Shown here: piece by piece, positions 40,081-48,380 of the stretch | Numbering within the stretch: position 1 is the stretch's first letter | How the letters are laid out: each line of letters begins with the position of its first letter | NCBI RefSeq assembly: GCF_002843305.1 | Contig: NZ_PGSG01000105.1 | Span: 124,001-188,000, forward strand | Direction: 5' to 3' | Source of the DNA: Streptomyces barkulensis | Lineage (GTDB): Bacteria > Actinomycetota > Actinomycetes > Streptomycetales > Streptomycetaceae | DNA length: 64,000 bases | Program-made: the position numbers and the translations under genes | The notes under the pieces: model-generated | What the model was told of the DNA's origin: nothing | The model's database searches: none | What the model saw: only the letters and a program-made list of their open reading frames with translations

Positions 40081-40845
40081 GTGCCGATACCAGTCCTCCG
40101 CCCGGTTTCCACCGCCGCCGTCGCGCTGAGCGCCGCCCTGTTCCTGACGGGCTGCGAGACGATCGACCTCGAAGTCCCGCCCCCGGCGACGGAGTCCGGC
40201 GCGCCTGCCGGACGCGCCGTCAGCCCGCTGGAGAACGAGGAGGGCACCGAGCCGGGACTGGCGCCGGTCTCCTCCGCCGCGGACCGCGAGAGGGCCCGCG
40301 AGATCGTGTCGGAACTGGCGACCAAGGGACGCGGCCCCAGGACGGGGTACGACCGGGACGAGTTCGGCTACGCGTGGATGGACACCGCCGACGGGGTGCC
40401 GCTGGCGCGCAACGGCTGCGACACCCGCAACGACCTGCTCGCCCGTGACGGCGAGGAGTTGCGCTTCCGCTCCGGCTCCGACTGCGTGGTCGTCGCCATG
40501 ACGCTGGCCGACCCCTACACGGGCGAGGAGATCGACTGGAAGAAGCAGGACGCCGCCGAGGTGCAGATCGACCATGTGGTGCCGCTGTCGTACGCCTGGC
40601 AGATGGGCGCGTCCCGCTGGCCGGAGGACAAGCGCGAGCGGCTCGCCAACGACCCGCTGAACCTGCTGCCGGTCGAGGGCCGCGCCAACTCGGCCAAGGG
40701 CGACTCCGGCCCGGCCTCCTGGCTGCCGCCGAACAAGCCGGTCCGCTGCGCCTACGCGGTGCGCTTCGCGCAGGTGGCCCTGGAATACGAGATGCCGGTC
40801 ACCGGACCGGACAAGGAGACGATGCTCCGGCAGTGCGGGGGCTGA
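40081..40845 (+). CDS. Lipoprotein with HNH nuclease (DUF1524-like) domain
   Basis: This 254-residue lipoprotein has a signal peptide (STAAVALSAALFLTGC) with lipobox LTGC, so it is predicted to sit on the outer face of the membrane. The C-terminal half is an HNH endonuclease fold of the GmrSD/DUF1524 type: VQIDHVVPLSYAWQMGA supplies the first His, and ANDPLNLLPVEGRANSAKGD with PASWLPPN completes the motif. RNGCDTRNDLLARD is common to secreted nucleases of this group. It may scavenge or degrade extracellular DNA. Start is taken as GTG at 40081 with a weak binding site; an upstream start at 39922 would place the signal peptide internally. Confidence 0.85.
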   Translation: MPIPVLRPVSTAAVALSAALFLTGCETIDLEVPPPATESGAPAGRAVSPLENEEGTEPGLAPVSSAADRERAREIVSELATKGRGPRTGYDRDEFGYAWMDTADGVPLARNGCDTRNDLLARDGEELRFRSGSDCVVVAMTLADPYTGEEIDWKKQDAAEVQIDHVVPLSYAWQMGASRWPEDKRERLANDPLNLLPVEGRANSAKGDSGPASWLPPNKPVRCAYAVRFAQVALEYEMPVTGPDKETMLRQCGG

Positions 40846-40982
40846 GCCCCGCCGTGAGGGCGGGCGGCCGGGCCGGGCGGCGGGGCGGGAGGTGGAGAGG
40901 GCGCTCTGGTGGAGAGGGCCGGTCTTCCCCAGCATGGGGGTACCGGCAGCATCCGCCGGCACCGTCCCCACCGGGAGGAACC

Positions 40983-41708
40983 ATGAGACGCCCGCCCGTA
41001 CCCGCGACCGTCCTGGCGTTACTGGCCGCTCTGGTCACCGTGCTCCTCGGCGCGCCCGCGGCCTCCGCCGCCTCCACCACCTCCACCACCTCCACCACTT
41101 CCACCACCTCCGCTTCGGCGGCGCCGATCGCCGTCCGCGGCGGCGACGTGCTGTACGACAGTCAGGGCCACCGCTGCATGGTGGCCTTCAACGCCCGCCG
41201 CGACACCGCGTACTACGGCCTCGCCGCGGGGCACTGCATGGGTTCGGAGCCCACCACCTGGTACGCCGACGCCGCACGGACCGTGCCGGTCGGCACCACC
41301 GCGGCCCGGAGCTTCCCCGGCAACGACTACGGGATCATCCGCTACACCAACACCACCCTGTCCTACCCCGGAGAGGTGAGTCTGGGCGGCGGGGCCGTCC
41401 GGGACATCACCGGCGCCGCCTCCCCCCGTGTGGGCCAGTCCGTCTGTCATGTGGGCCGGACCACCGGGCTGCGCTGCGGCACGGTCACCGCGGTCAACGT
41501 CACGGTCAGCTACCCCGGCGGCATCGTCTACGGGCTGTTCATGTCGAACGCCTGCTCGGAGCCGGGTGACACCGCAGGCCCCGCCTTCTCCGGCACCACG
41601 GCCCTCGGCGTCATCGTGGGCGGCAGCGGCAACTGCGTCTACGGCGGCGCCACGTACTACCAGCCCGTCACCGAGATCCTGGCCGCGTACGGGCTGAGCC
41701 TGTACTGA
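40983..41708 (+). CDS. Secreted S1 chymotrypsin-fold protein with Ser-to-Thr change
   Basis: This 241-residue secreted protein resembles the streptogrisin (S1) family. The signal peptide ends at ASA, followed by a Ser/Thr linker encoded by four 9-base repeats. His84 (LAAGHC) and Asp115 (GNDYG) of the triad are present, and cysteine pairs and the GGSGNC specificity loop are kept. At the nucleophile the usual GDSGGP reads GDTAGP, with Thr197 encoded ACC, so normal serine protease activity is doubtful. Codon 13 is TTA (41019-41021), the only in-frame TTA I noticed; its translation would depend on the bldA tRNA. ATG at 40983 follows GGGAGGAACC. Confidence 0.88.
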   Translation: MRRPPVPATVLALLAALVTVLLGAPAASAASTTSTTSTTSTTSASAAPIAVRGGDVLYDSQGHRCMVAFNARRDTAYYGLAAGHCMGSEPTTWYADAARTVPVGTTAARSFPGNDYGIIRYTNTTLSYPGEVSLGGGAVRDITGAASPRVGQSVCHVGRTTGLRCGTVTAVNVTVSYPGGIVYGLFMSNACSEPGDTAGPAFSGTTALGVIVGGSGNCVYGGATYYQPVTEILAAYGLSLY

Positions 41709-41757
41709 GGCCGGCGGGAGCACCCGGACGGGAGACGCCGGGCTCCCGGAGGCGTAC

Positions 41758-41786
41758 TTGGCAGGGGATGCGACACCTTTTAGCTT
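41758..41786 (+). promoter_or_regulatory. Promoter for the M23 peptidase gene
   Basis: TTGGCA (41758-41763) and TAGCTT (41781-41786) are 17 bases apart. An 11-bp leader hairpin with two G-T pairs (41805-41833) follows just before the AGGAGG site at 41841. Confidence 0.55.
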
Positions 41787-41851
41787 GACGGTGTTCATTC
41801 AAATCGGAGGTGCCGTCGCAAGCGGTGCCTCCGGCTGCCGAGGAGGACCGT

Positions 41852-43126
41852 ATGTTCGGCTGGAGAAGACCCCAGGCCCGTCGGATCACCGGCATCGCCA
41901 CCGCCGTGCTGACCCTGGCGGGAGCGCTGTCCCTGGCCGCCCCGGCGGGGGCCGCCGCCGGTGACCGGCAGGGCGCCGGCCCGGAGGCGGCCGTGACCGA
42001 ACGCCTCGTCGAACGCGGGCGCGCCGAGGCCGAAGTCGCGGCAGCGCACGACGCTACGCGCGTCAACGTCACCCGCGACACGGGAGGATGGGCCTTCGGC
42101 ACGGCGGTGCTGGCGACCGAACCCGGCTCGCAGCGGATGCCCAGGGGCTGGCTGTTCCTCGCCGAGCGCGAGGGCGGGAGCTGGCGAGTCGCCCTGGAGG
42201 GCGAGGAGCGGTTCGCCGAGCTGTCCCGGCGCTCCCCGCTGGTCGACCCCGAGGAGAAGCCCCTGTTCGCCGCGCTCGACGGCAGGCAGGACAGGCAGGA
42301 CAGGCGGGACAGGCGGGACAGACAGGACCGGGCCCCGGGGGGCAGCGGCCCCGGCGGCGAGGTCGTCGCGTACGGAGCGGGCGACTACCGCACCGGCATG
42401 GCGCTGCCGACGACCGTCGGCGCCAACACGGTCATGACCAGCGGCCCCCACGGCTGGAGCGGCAGCGCGGCGCCATGGAGCTCGCTGGACTTCGCCGGGG
42501 GCGACGAGGTGGTGCGCGCCGCCCGGCAGGGAACGGCCTACACCATGTGCCGGGGCTGGATACGGGTCGTCCACGACCGCGGCTACGCCACCGACTACTA
42601 CCACCTGTGGAACAACATCAACACCGACGGCGGCTGGGTCAACACCGGCGCGTTCCTCGGCTACACGGGCACGGACGTCACCTGCGGCGGCGCCGCCTAC
42701 GGCCGCCACGTCCACTTCGGCCTGATCCAGAACGGCTCGTACATCCCGCTCGCGGGACACAACCTGGGCAAGTGGGTGATCTACAACGGCTCCGCCGCCT
42801 ACCAGGGCTCGGCGATGCACGGCAGCCGGCGGGTGGGTGCCGGCGGGACCCTGTACAACTACGGCGCGCTGGGTCTGAACCAGGCCGTGATCGACGCCAA
42901 CGGAGGCGGTCACGTCAACAAACGCACCGGACCGGGCACCGGTCACGCGATCGCGGGCTCGGTCGCCGACGGAGCCACGGTCACCGTCTCCTGCTCCGCC
43001 TCCGGCACCTCGCACACCGGCCGCTACGGCACCACGAGCCTGTGGAACAGGCTCAGCGACGGCACCTGGATCAGCGACGCCTATGTGTGGTCGGGCGTCA
43101 ACGGCCCGATCAGCGGCTGGTGCTGA
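41852..43126 (+). CDS. Secreted LasA-like M23 metallopeptidase with SH3-like domain
   Basis: This 424-residue secreted zinc peptidase probably cuts peptidoglycan cross-links. The signal peptide (ATAVLTLAGALSLAAPAGAAA) is followed by a propeptide-like region. A linker of four 9-base repeats (42290-42325) encodes alternating Asp/Arg/Gln residues. The LasA-type catalytic domain has SGPHGWSGSAAPWSSLDFAG (His and Asp zinc ligands), TDYYHLWNN and GRHVHFGL (HxH). The last 70 residues, with NKRTGPGTGHAIAGSVADGA, look like a bacterial SH3 wall-binding domain. AGGAGGACCGT precedes the ATG and fixes the start. Confidence 0.88.
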   Translation: MFGWRRPQARRITGIATAVLTLAGALSLAAPAGAAAGDRQGAGPEAAVTERLVERGRAEAEVAAAHDATRVNVTRDTGGWAFGTAVLATEPGSQRMPRGWLFLAEREGGSWRVALEGEERFAELSRRSPLVDPEEKPLFAALDGRQDRQDRRDRRDRQDRAPGGSGPGGEVVAYGAGDYRTGMALPTTVGANTVMTSGPHGWSGSAAPWSSLDFAGGDEVVRAARQGTAYTMCRGWIRVVHDRGYATDYYHLWNNINTDGGWVNTGAFLGYTGTDVTCGGAAYGRHVHFGLIQNGSYIPLAGHNLGKWVIYNGSAAYQGSAMHGSRRVGAGGTLYNYGALGLNQAVIDANGGGHVNKRTGPGTGHAIAGSVADGATVTVSCSASGTSHTGRYGTTSLWNRLSDGTWISDAYVWSGVNGPISGWC

Positions 43127-43345
43127 GACGACTCGCTCGCCTCGCCCGCGCCGCACCGCCTCCGCGCGGTGCGGCGCGGGCGTCCGGCCGCGGTCGTAGA
43201 CGGCGTACGCCGACAGGAGCCCGGACGGGGAGACGAACTGACCGACTTTCCCCGCGGAAGCGGCCGCATCCCCGCACACCGCCCTCGCCGCGGTGACGGC
43301 GAAGGTACCGTGCGTCGCCGAACGAACGGACTGGAGGCGGGGGTC

Positions 43346-43735
43346 GTGGGCACGACACGGCGAACGGTTGCGGCCGCACTGGCGGCGACCGGTGTGCTGC
43401 TGCTGGGCGGATGCGGGCAGACGGACGGCACCGGGGGGCCGGACGGCGCCGCCGCCGGGGAGGCCGGCGCCGGCGGCCGGTCCATCCCCCCGGAGCTGGT
43501 GGGCAGTTGGAGCACCGAGCGGTCCACCAACTTCGACACGACCGTCTTCAGCTTCTACGAGGACGGCGTCTACACCCGGGAGACCGGGGCGACTATGGTC
43601 ACGGGCCGCTACGAGGTCAGGAACAGCACGCTCGTGACCTTCCCCGAGGAGGGGAAACCCAAGGAGTACACCTGGCGGACGGGAGAGGGCGGCTGCCTGC
43701 GTCTCGACGGAGTCCGCCACTGCCCGTACTCCTGA
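43346..43735 (+). CDS. Small lipoprotein of unknown function
   Basis: The 129-residue product has a short signal peptide (TVAAALAATGVLLLGGC) with lipobox LGGC, then a Gly/Ala-rich linker. The mature domain has ELVGSWSTERSTNFDT, VFSFYEDGVYTRE and ATMVTGRYEVRNSTLVTF, a lipocalin-like beta pattern in which strands of this type recur. GTG at 43346 is preceded by GGAGG at a good distance, deciding the start. A longer frame back to 43169 has no signal. A ligand or partner cannot be named. Confidence 0.78.
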   Translation: MGTTRRTVAAALAATGVLLLGGCGQTDGTGGPDGAAAGEAGAGGRSIPPELVGSWSTERSTNFDTTVFSFYEDGVYTRETGATMVTGRYEVRNSTLVTFPEEGKPKEYTWRTGEGGCLRLDGVRHCPYS

Positions 43736-44113
43736 ACCAGCGGCCCCCGCGGCTCTTGTGGCCTCGTGGCTCTTGTGGCCCCGCGGCCGGTGTGAGCGGT
43801 GGTCAGTGGGCCGCGGGCGGCGGCGGGGGCGGCAGGTGGCCGCACAGCCGCGGGCAGACGACCGTCCGTCCGGGCTCCGCCCCGGCCCTGGCCGGCGGGC
43901 GCTTGGCGTACCCTCTCCCGGCCGCCGGACGGCACCGCGCCCGCAGGGGGCGCCGGTGGGGGGATCCGTTGAAACAGCAGAGCCTGTGCGGGGACCGGGA
44001 CAGAAAGCGGGGGGAAGGCAACACGCTCACACCGTATCGGCCCCGGCCCGTTTCCGGGCCTGCCGTGTGAGTACCGGCACACCGGCCGCAGGGCGCACGG
44101 GACTTGTGCCGCG
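43736..44113. other. Intergenic region, no supported gene
   Basis: The 378 bases lie between convergent genes. They contain a short direct repeat (GGCTCTTGTGGCC twice, near 43751-43781) and several weak GC hairpins. Open minus-strand frames here are Pro/Arg-rich, lack a binding site and look non-coding. Confidence 0.5.
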
Positions 44114-44791
44114 TCAGCCGGACGACTGGCCGCCAGGACGCGACTCGCTCGGACGCACGATCACGAACCCCTCGCCGTCCAGCCTGAGTTGCACCGCCTC
44201 GCCGGAACCGCCGCGGATCATCGAGCCGAAGCTCTGCGAGCGGTGCAGCGAGGTGTCCAGCCGGGCGCTCCAGCCGACGACCGCGTCGGTGTCCACGAAG
44301 ACCGGGCTGCCCGGGGAGACGGGGATGACGACGGGGGTGCCCTCGCAGATCACGCCCAGCCTGCCCTGCCCGGTGAAGACGCTGTTGAACAGGCCGCCGC
44401 CGGCCATGCCGGCGCCCTTGACCATCCTCACCTCGTACTGGAGGGTCGCGTCGAAGCAGAGGACGTTGCGCCCGTTGACGGTGAGGCTGTCGCCGGGGTC
44501 GATGTCGACGAGGAAGCAGTTGGCGGAGTCGTGGGCGAACCAGGCCTCGCCCCGGCCGCGGACGGACATCAGGGCGAGCCCCTCGCCGGTGACGGAGCGT
44601 TTGAGGAAGTTCCCCACCCCCTGCCCCTTCCTCTCGAACCTCAGATCTCCCCGGAAGGCGATCATCGCGCCCTGCCGGGCGTAGCACTCGCCGTCCACCA
44701 CGTACCGGATCGACTGCGGATTCTGCAGGGACATGCCGGGGGCGGTGGCCGGCCGGACCATGTTCTCGGAGGCGAAGAGGTCGCTGCGCAT
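44114..44791 (-). CDS. AIM24 family protein
   Basis: This 225-residue beta-rich protein belongs to the AIM24 (TIGR00266-like) family. Family segments are MSLQNPQSIRYVVDGECYAR, GAMIAFRGDLRFERKGQG, LALMSVRGRGEAWFA, LVDIDPGDSLTVNGRNVLCF and GVICEGTPVVIPVSPGSPVF. Mitochondrial AIM24 is linked to inner-membrane organisation, but the bacterial role is not established. Start is ATG at 44791 (MRSDLF) with GGGGAG upstream. The gene is divergent from the MazF-like gene across about 100 bases, and further AIM24 copies usual in streptomycetes are not seen in the window. Confidence 0.88.
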   Translation of the reverse strand: MRSDLFASENMVRPATAPGMSLQNPQSIRYVVDGECYARQGAMIAFRGDLRFERKGQGVGNFLKRSVTGEGLALMSVRGRGEAWFAHDSANCFLVDIDPGDSLTVNGRNVLCFDATLQYEVRMVKGAGMAGGGLFNSVFTGQGRLGVICEGTPVVIPVSPGSPVFVDTDAVVGWSARLDTSLHRSQSFGSMIRGGSGEAVQLRLDGEGFVIVRPSESRPGGQSSG

Positions 44792-44895
44792 GGGCGTATG
44801 CTCCCCGGAGCCCCGCGCCCCGCCAAGACGCCGCGCTCGCCCCGGCCGGCGGACCGCGTGGCGGGGAGCGGAGGCGGCGCCGATAGCGTGTTCCC

Positions 44896-45360
44896 ATGGC
44901 GATGGACGGGATGAGGACGGCCGACGGGCTCGAGGACGCTCCGGGAAGCCGGGGGCCGACCGCGACGACACAGGCGCGGGCGGACGAGATGGGCGCCGTG
45001 CGGACGGTCTACGCGCCCGATCCGGACGGCGACCCCGACCCCGGAGAGATCGTCTGGACCTGGGTGCCGTACGAGGAGATGGACGGACGGGGCAAGGACC
45101 GGCCCGTCCTGGTCGTGGCGCGCGAGGCGGCCGGAACCCTGCTGGCCGTCCAGCTCTCCAGCAGGCGGCGGGACGGCGAGCACGACTGGGTGCCGCTCGG
45201 ATCCGGTCCCTGGGACCGCTCAGGACGGGACTCGTGGGTGGATCTGGACCGGGTGCTGCGCGTCCATCCGCAGGGGATGCGGCGCGAGGCGTGCGCGCTG
45301 GACCGGGCGAGGTTCAACCGGGTCGTGCACAGCCTCCAGCGGCGGTACGGCTGGCGCTGA
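44896..45360 (+). CDS. PemK/MazF-like protein without antitoxin
   Basis: The 154-residue product has a disordered N-terminus of about 45 residues, then a MazF/PemK-type SH3-like barrel: GEIVWTWVPYEEMDGRGKDR, RPVLVVAREAAGTLLAVQLS and SWVDLDRVLRV. MazF toxins are sequence-specific endoribonucleases. The catalytic Arg/Thr pair cannot be placed confidently, and no antitoxin gene lies on either side. TAGCGT at 44884-44889 stands 6 bases before the ATG with no binding site, so the mRNA may be leaderless. This could be a housekeeping descendant rather than a toxin. Confidence 0.75.
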   Translation: MAMDGMRTADGLEDAPGSRGPTATTQARADEMGAVRTVYAPDPDGDPDPGEIVWTWVPYEEMDGRGKDRPVLVVAREAAGTLLAVQLSSRRRDGEHDWVPLGSGPWDRSGRDSWVDLDRVLRVHPQGMRREACALDRARFNRVVHSLQRRYGWR

Positions 45361-45424
45361 CCCGGGCGCATACTGGCCCGGTACGGCACAACCGACTCAC
45401 AGCGCTGCCGCGAAGGAGGCCACC

Positions 45425-46162
45425 GTGGACGGCCGGCTCAGCCCCATGCCCGAGGACTGGAACCGTGCGCTCGCGATCGTCGCGCACCCCGACGACCTGG
45501 AGTACGGCGCCGCCGCCGCGATCGCCCGGTGGACCGCCGCCGGCAGGGAGGTCGCCTATCTGATGGTCACCCGGGGCGAGGCCGGGATCGACACCATGGA
45601 GCCCGAGCGGGCGGCACGGGTGCGCCAGGCGGAGCAGCGGGCGAGCGCGGCCGTGGTCGGGGTGGAGAAGGTGGAGTTCCTGGACCACCGGGACGGGGTC
45701 GTCGAGGAGGGCGTCGCCCTGCGCCGCGACCTGACCGCCGCGATCCGCCGCCACCGGCCCGACCTGCTTGTCACACTCAACCACCACGAGACCTGGGGCG
45801 GCGTCAACTGGAACACCCCCGACCACCGGGCCGTCGGCCGTGCGGTGCTGGACGCGGCCGGGGACGCGGGCAACCGCTGGATCTTCACCGACCTGGCGGA
45901 CCAGGGCCTGGAGCCGTGGGACGGGGTGCGCTGGGTGGCGGTCGCGGGGTCGGCGCAGCCGACGCACGCCGTGGAGGTGGCGCGGGAGGACGTGGACCGG
46001 GCCGTCGCCTCCCTCGCCGAGCACCGTGCCTACATCGGGGCGCTCAGCGACAAGGAGCCCGCCGAGTACGCCCGCGAGTTCGTCACCGGTGTGATGGACA
46101 TGCTCGCCGAACACACCGGCGGGCGGCGGGCCGTGGCCTTCCAGGTGTACCCGAGGGGGTGA
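45425..46162 (+). CDS. PIG-L family deacetylase
   Basis: This 245-residue zinc deacetylase of the PIG-L/LmbE superfamily has the metal motif VAHPDDLEYG, TRGEAGIDTM, the EVEFLDHRDG-like VEFLDHRDGVV and TPDHRAVGRAVLDAA with the second His. Known relatives remove acetyl groups from GlcNAc-containing substrates such as mycothiol precursors and their conjugates. This one is not a clear MshB or Mca, so I leave the substrate open. GTG at 45425 follows GAAGGAGG. The gene converges on the MFS gene, with a small hairpin between. Confidence 0.88.
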   Translation: MDGRLSPMPEDWNRALAIVAHPDDLEYGAAAAIARWTAAGREVAYLMVTRGEAGIDTMEPERAARVRQAEQRASAAVVGVEKVEFLDHRDGVVEEGVALRRDLTAAIRRHRPDLLVTLNHHETWGGVNWNTPDHRAVGRAVLDAAGDAGNRWIFTDLADQGLEPWDGVRWVAVAGSAQPTHAVEVAREDVDRAVASLAEHRAYIGALSDKEPAEYAREFVTGVMDMLAEHTGGRRAVAFQVYPRG

Positions 46163-46168
46163 CCGGGG

Positions 46169-46192
46169 CGCTTCGGCCCGCGCGCCGAAGCG
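46169..46192. terminator. Hairpin between PIG-L and MFS genes
   Basis: A 9-bp stem (46169-46177, CGCTTCGGC, with 46184-46192) has a 6-base loop. It overlaps a direct repeat of CCCGCGCGCCGAAGCGG occurring twice (46177-46210). Confidence 0.55.
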
Positions 46193-46295
46193 GCCCGCGC
46201 GCCGAAGCGGTGCGGCGACGGGTGCGGTACGGCGGTGGGTGCGGTGCGCCCGTGGGGCCCGGCGTGCCGCCGCGGCGCGGCAGGGACAAAACGTG

Positions 46296-47693
46296 TCACC
46301 GGCCGTCCGGGGCCGGCGGGCGGAACCTCAGGTGCAGGACGAGTGCGACGACCGGCAGGAGCAGGGCCGCTCCCATCGCGTTGAGCCAGCCGTAGCCCGC
46401 CTGCGCGACGACCAGGCCGGCGAGCGCGCCGCCCGCCCCGGCCGCGGCGTTCATGGACAGGTCGGACAGCCCTTGGACGGCCGCGCGGGCGCTGTGCGGC
46501 ACCGAGTCGGTGAGCAGGGTGGAACCGCCCACCAGCCCCGCCGACCAGCCCAGCCCGAGGAGGAACAGGCCCGTGGCGCTCCGGACGTGGTCGCCGTCCG
46601 CCGTACCGGCGACCAGCGCCGCGCACGCCAGCACCGCGACGCCGACCAGGACGACGGGGATCCGGCCGATCCGGTCGCACAGCCAGCCCATCAGCGGGGA
46701 GAAGGCGTACATGCCCGCGATGTGGATGCTGATCACCAGGCCGATCAGCTCGATGCCCGCGCCGTGGTGGCCGAGGTCGACCGGGGTCATCACCATGATC
46801 GAGACCATGGTGGTGTGGGAGCACGCGACGGCCACCAGGGCCAGCCGGGCCCGCGGCGAAGCGGCCACGGCACGGAGCCCGGCACGCAGCGAGCGGCTCT
46901 CGGCGGACTGCGGGGCGTGCCCGTCGGCGGCGGCCAGGGAGCGGGCGGTGAGCAGGGGATCCGGCCGCAGCAGGACGAACACCAGCGCCGCGGCCAGCAG
47001 GAAGACACCCGCGCCCCACAGGAACGGGCCCGCCGCCTCGGGGACGCCCAGGCCCCGGACGCTCCGCCCGGCCGGGGCGGCGATGTTCGGACCGAGGACC
47101 GCGCCGACGGTCGTGGCCCACACCACCGTGGAGATGGCCCGTCCGCGGTGGGCGGGCTCGGCGAGGTCGGCGGCGGCGAAACGGGCCTGGAGGTTGGCGG
47201 CGGAACCCGCGCCGAAGGCCGCCGTGCCCAGCAGCAGGAGGGGAAAGCTGCCCAGGACGGCGGCGAGCACCACCACGCCCCCGCCCACCGCTCCGACCAG
47301 ATAGCCCAGGGTGAGGCCCGCGCGGCGGCCGCGCGCCGCGGTCAGGGCGGCGAACGGCAGGGACAGCACGGCCGTGCCCAGGACCGACGACGTCATCGCC
47401 AGACCGGCCAGCCCCTCGGAACCGCTGACCTCCTCGGCCAGCACGGCGGCCAGCGCGATGCCCGTGGCCACGCCCAGCCCGCCCAGGATCTGGCCCGCCA
47501 CGAGCACGGCGGTGGTGCGGCGGCGCAGTGCGGCCAGACCCGCTCCGCGGGGGACCGCGGCGGCGCCGCGGGGACCGGGTATGCCCGACGGGCTGTCAGC
47601 AGCGTCGGCGATTTGGGAGGTGTCCTTCACGAAAAGGCAGTCTGCCAGCCGGAGGCGGCCGGGGGAGGAGGCGCGGGAAGCGAGGTTCGCCAC
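46296..47693 (-). CDS. MFS transporter
   Basis: This 465-residue major facilitator has 12 predicted membrane segments after a soluble N-terminus of about 55 residues. Segments include TTAVLVAGQILGGLGVATGI (TM1), LGTAVLSLPFAALTAARGRR with the loop 2-3 motif, and MYAFSPLMGWLCDRIGRIPV (second-half equivalent of motif A). It is probably a drug or metabolite exporter using the proton gradient; the substrate is unknown. Starts at GTG 47693 or GTG 47630 are both possible, and neither has a strong binding site. The ogt gene lies 48 bases upstream on the same strand. Confidence 0.86.
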   Translation of the reverse strand: MANLASRASSPGRLRLADCLFVKDTSQIADAADSPSGIPGPRGAAAVPRGAGLAALRRRTTAVLVAGQILGGLGVATGIALAAVLAEEVSGSEGLAGLAMTSSVLGTAVLSLPFAALTAARGRRAGLTLGYLVGAVGGGVVVLAAVLGSFPLLLLGTAAFGAGSAANLQARFAAADLAEPAHRGRAISTVVWATTVGAVLGPNIAAPAGRSVRGLGVPEAAGPFLWGAGVFLLAAALVFVLLRPDPLLTARSLAAADGHAPQSAESRSLRAGLRAVAASPRARLALVAVACSHTTMVSIMVMTPVDLGHHGAGIELIGLVISIHIAGMYAFSPLMGWLCDRIGRIPVVLVGVAVLACAALVAGTADGDHVRSATGLFLLGLGWSAGLVGGSTLLTDSVPHSARAAVQGLSDLSMNAAAGAGGALAGLVVAQAGYGWLNAMGAALLLPVVALVLHLRFRPPAPDGR

Positions 47694-47741
47694 AGGGGGC
47701 GAGGGGCGAGGGGCGTGAGACGTGGAGCGTGGGGCGAGGTG

Positions 47742-48302
47742 TCAGAACAGCGGCGCCGGAAGGATCCCCTCCAGCGCGAGCAGTGCCCGCTTGGTCTCCA
47801 GCCCGCCGCCGAAGCCGCCCAGCCCGCCGCCGCTCTCCACCACCCGGTGGCACGGAACCACGACCGGCAGCGGGTTGGACCCCATGGCGACACCCACCGC
47901 GCGTGCCGCGCCCGGCTCGCCGACGCGGTCGGCCAGGGTCTGGTAGCCGACGGTGCCGCCGTAGGGCACGGAGGCGGCCAGCGTCCGCAGCACCCGTTCG
48001 TTGAACCCTGAGGTCAGGGACCAGTCCAGGGGCAGGGAGAACTCCCGCAGCCCGCCGCTGAAGTACGCGTCCAGCTCCCGGGCCGCTTCGGCCAGGACCG
48101 GGTCGTCCCCGCCGGGAGCCGGTTCGGCGCCCAGTCGCGCGGCGAGCCGGGCCAGGCACCGGCGCACCGTCCGCTCCTGGGCGTGGAAGACGACGGTCAC
48201 CAGCCCCCGCCCGGTCGCCGCGAGCAGCAGCGGGCCGACCGGGGTGTCCCGTACGGTCCAGGCCGCGGTCGTGACGGCGCCCTCGGCCGGTGTCTCGGTC
48301 AT
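47742..48302 (-). CDS. ogt: Methylated-DNA-protein-cysteine methyltransferase
   Basis: This 186-residue suicide repair protein removes alkyl groups from O6-alkylguanine. The acceptor cysteine lies in PVVVPCHRVV, followed by the usual GLGGFGGGLETKRALLALEG. The DNA-binding helix-turn-helix is in ERVLRTLAASVPYGGTVGYQTLADRVG. An N-terminal ribonuclease-H-like domain is present and no AdaA-type regulator is fused. ATG at 48302 is chosen. It probably shares a transcript with the MFS gene. Confidence 0.92.
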   Translation of the reverse strand: MTETPAEGAVTTAAWTVRDTPVGPLLLAATGRGLVTVVFHAQERTVRRCLARLAARLGAEPAPGGDDPVLAEAARELDAYFSGGLREFSLPLDWSLTSGFNERVLRTLAASVPYGGTVGYQTLADRVGEPGAARAVGVAMGSNPLPVVVPCHRVVESGGGLGGFGGGLETKRALLALEGILPAPLF

Positions 48303-48380
48303 GGGGCGAGTCTACGGAAACGGCCCCCGCCGCGGGCCGGTATGCGGACGCGGCCCGCGGCGGGTCCGGTGGCCGGGAGG

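Noticed and set aside
43803..44082. Small minus-strand gene in the gap before the AIM24 gene
   Set aside because: Pro/Arg-rich frame with no binding site, probably non-coding.
46239..48011. 590-codon plus-strand frame opposite the MFS and ogt genes
   Set aside because: Gln/Arg-rich antisense shadow; the minus-strand genes have clear families.
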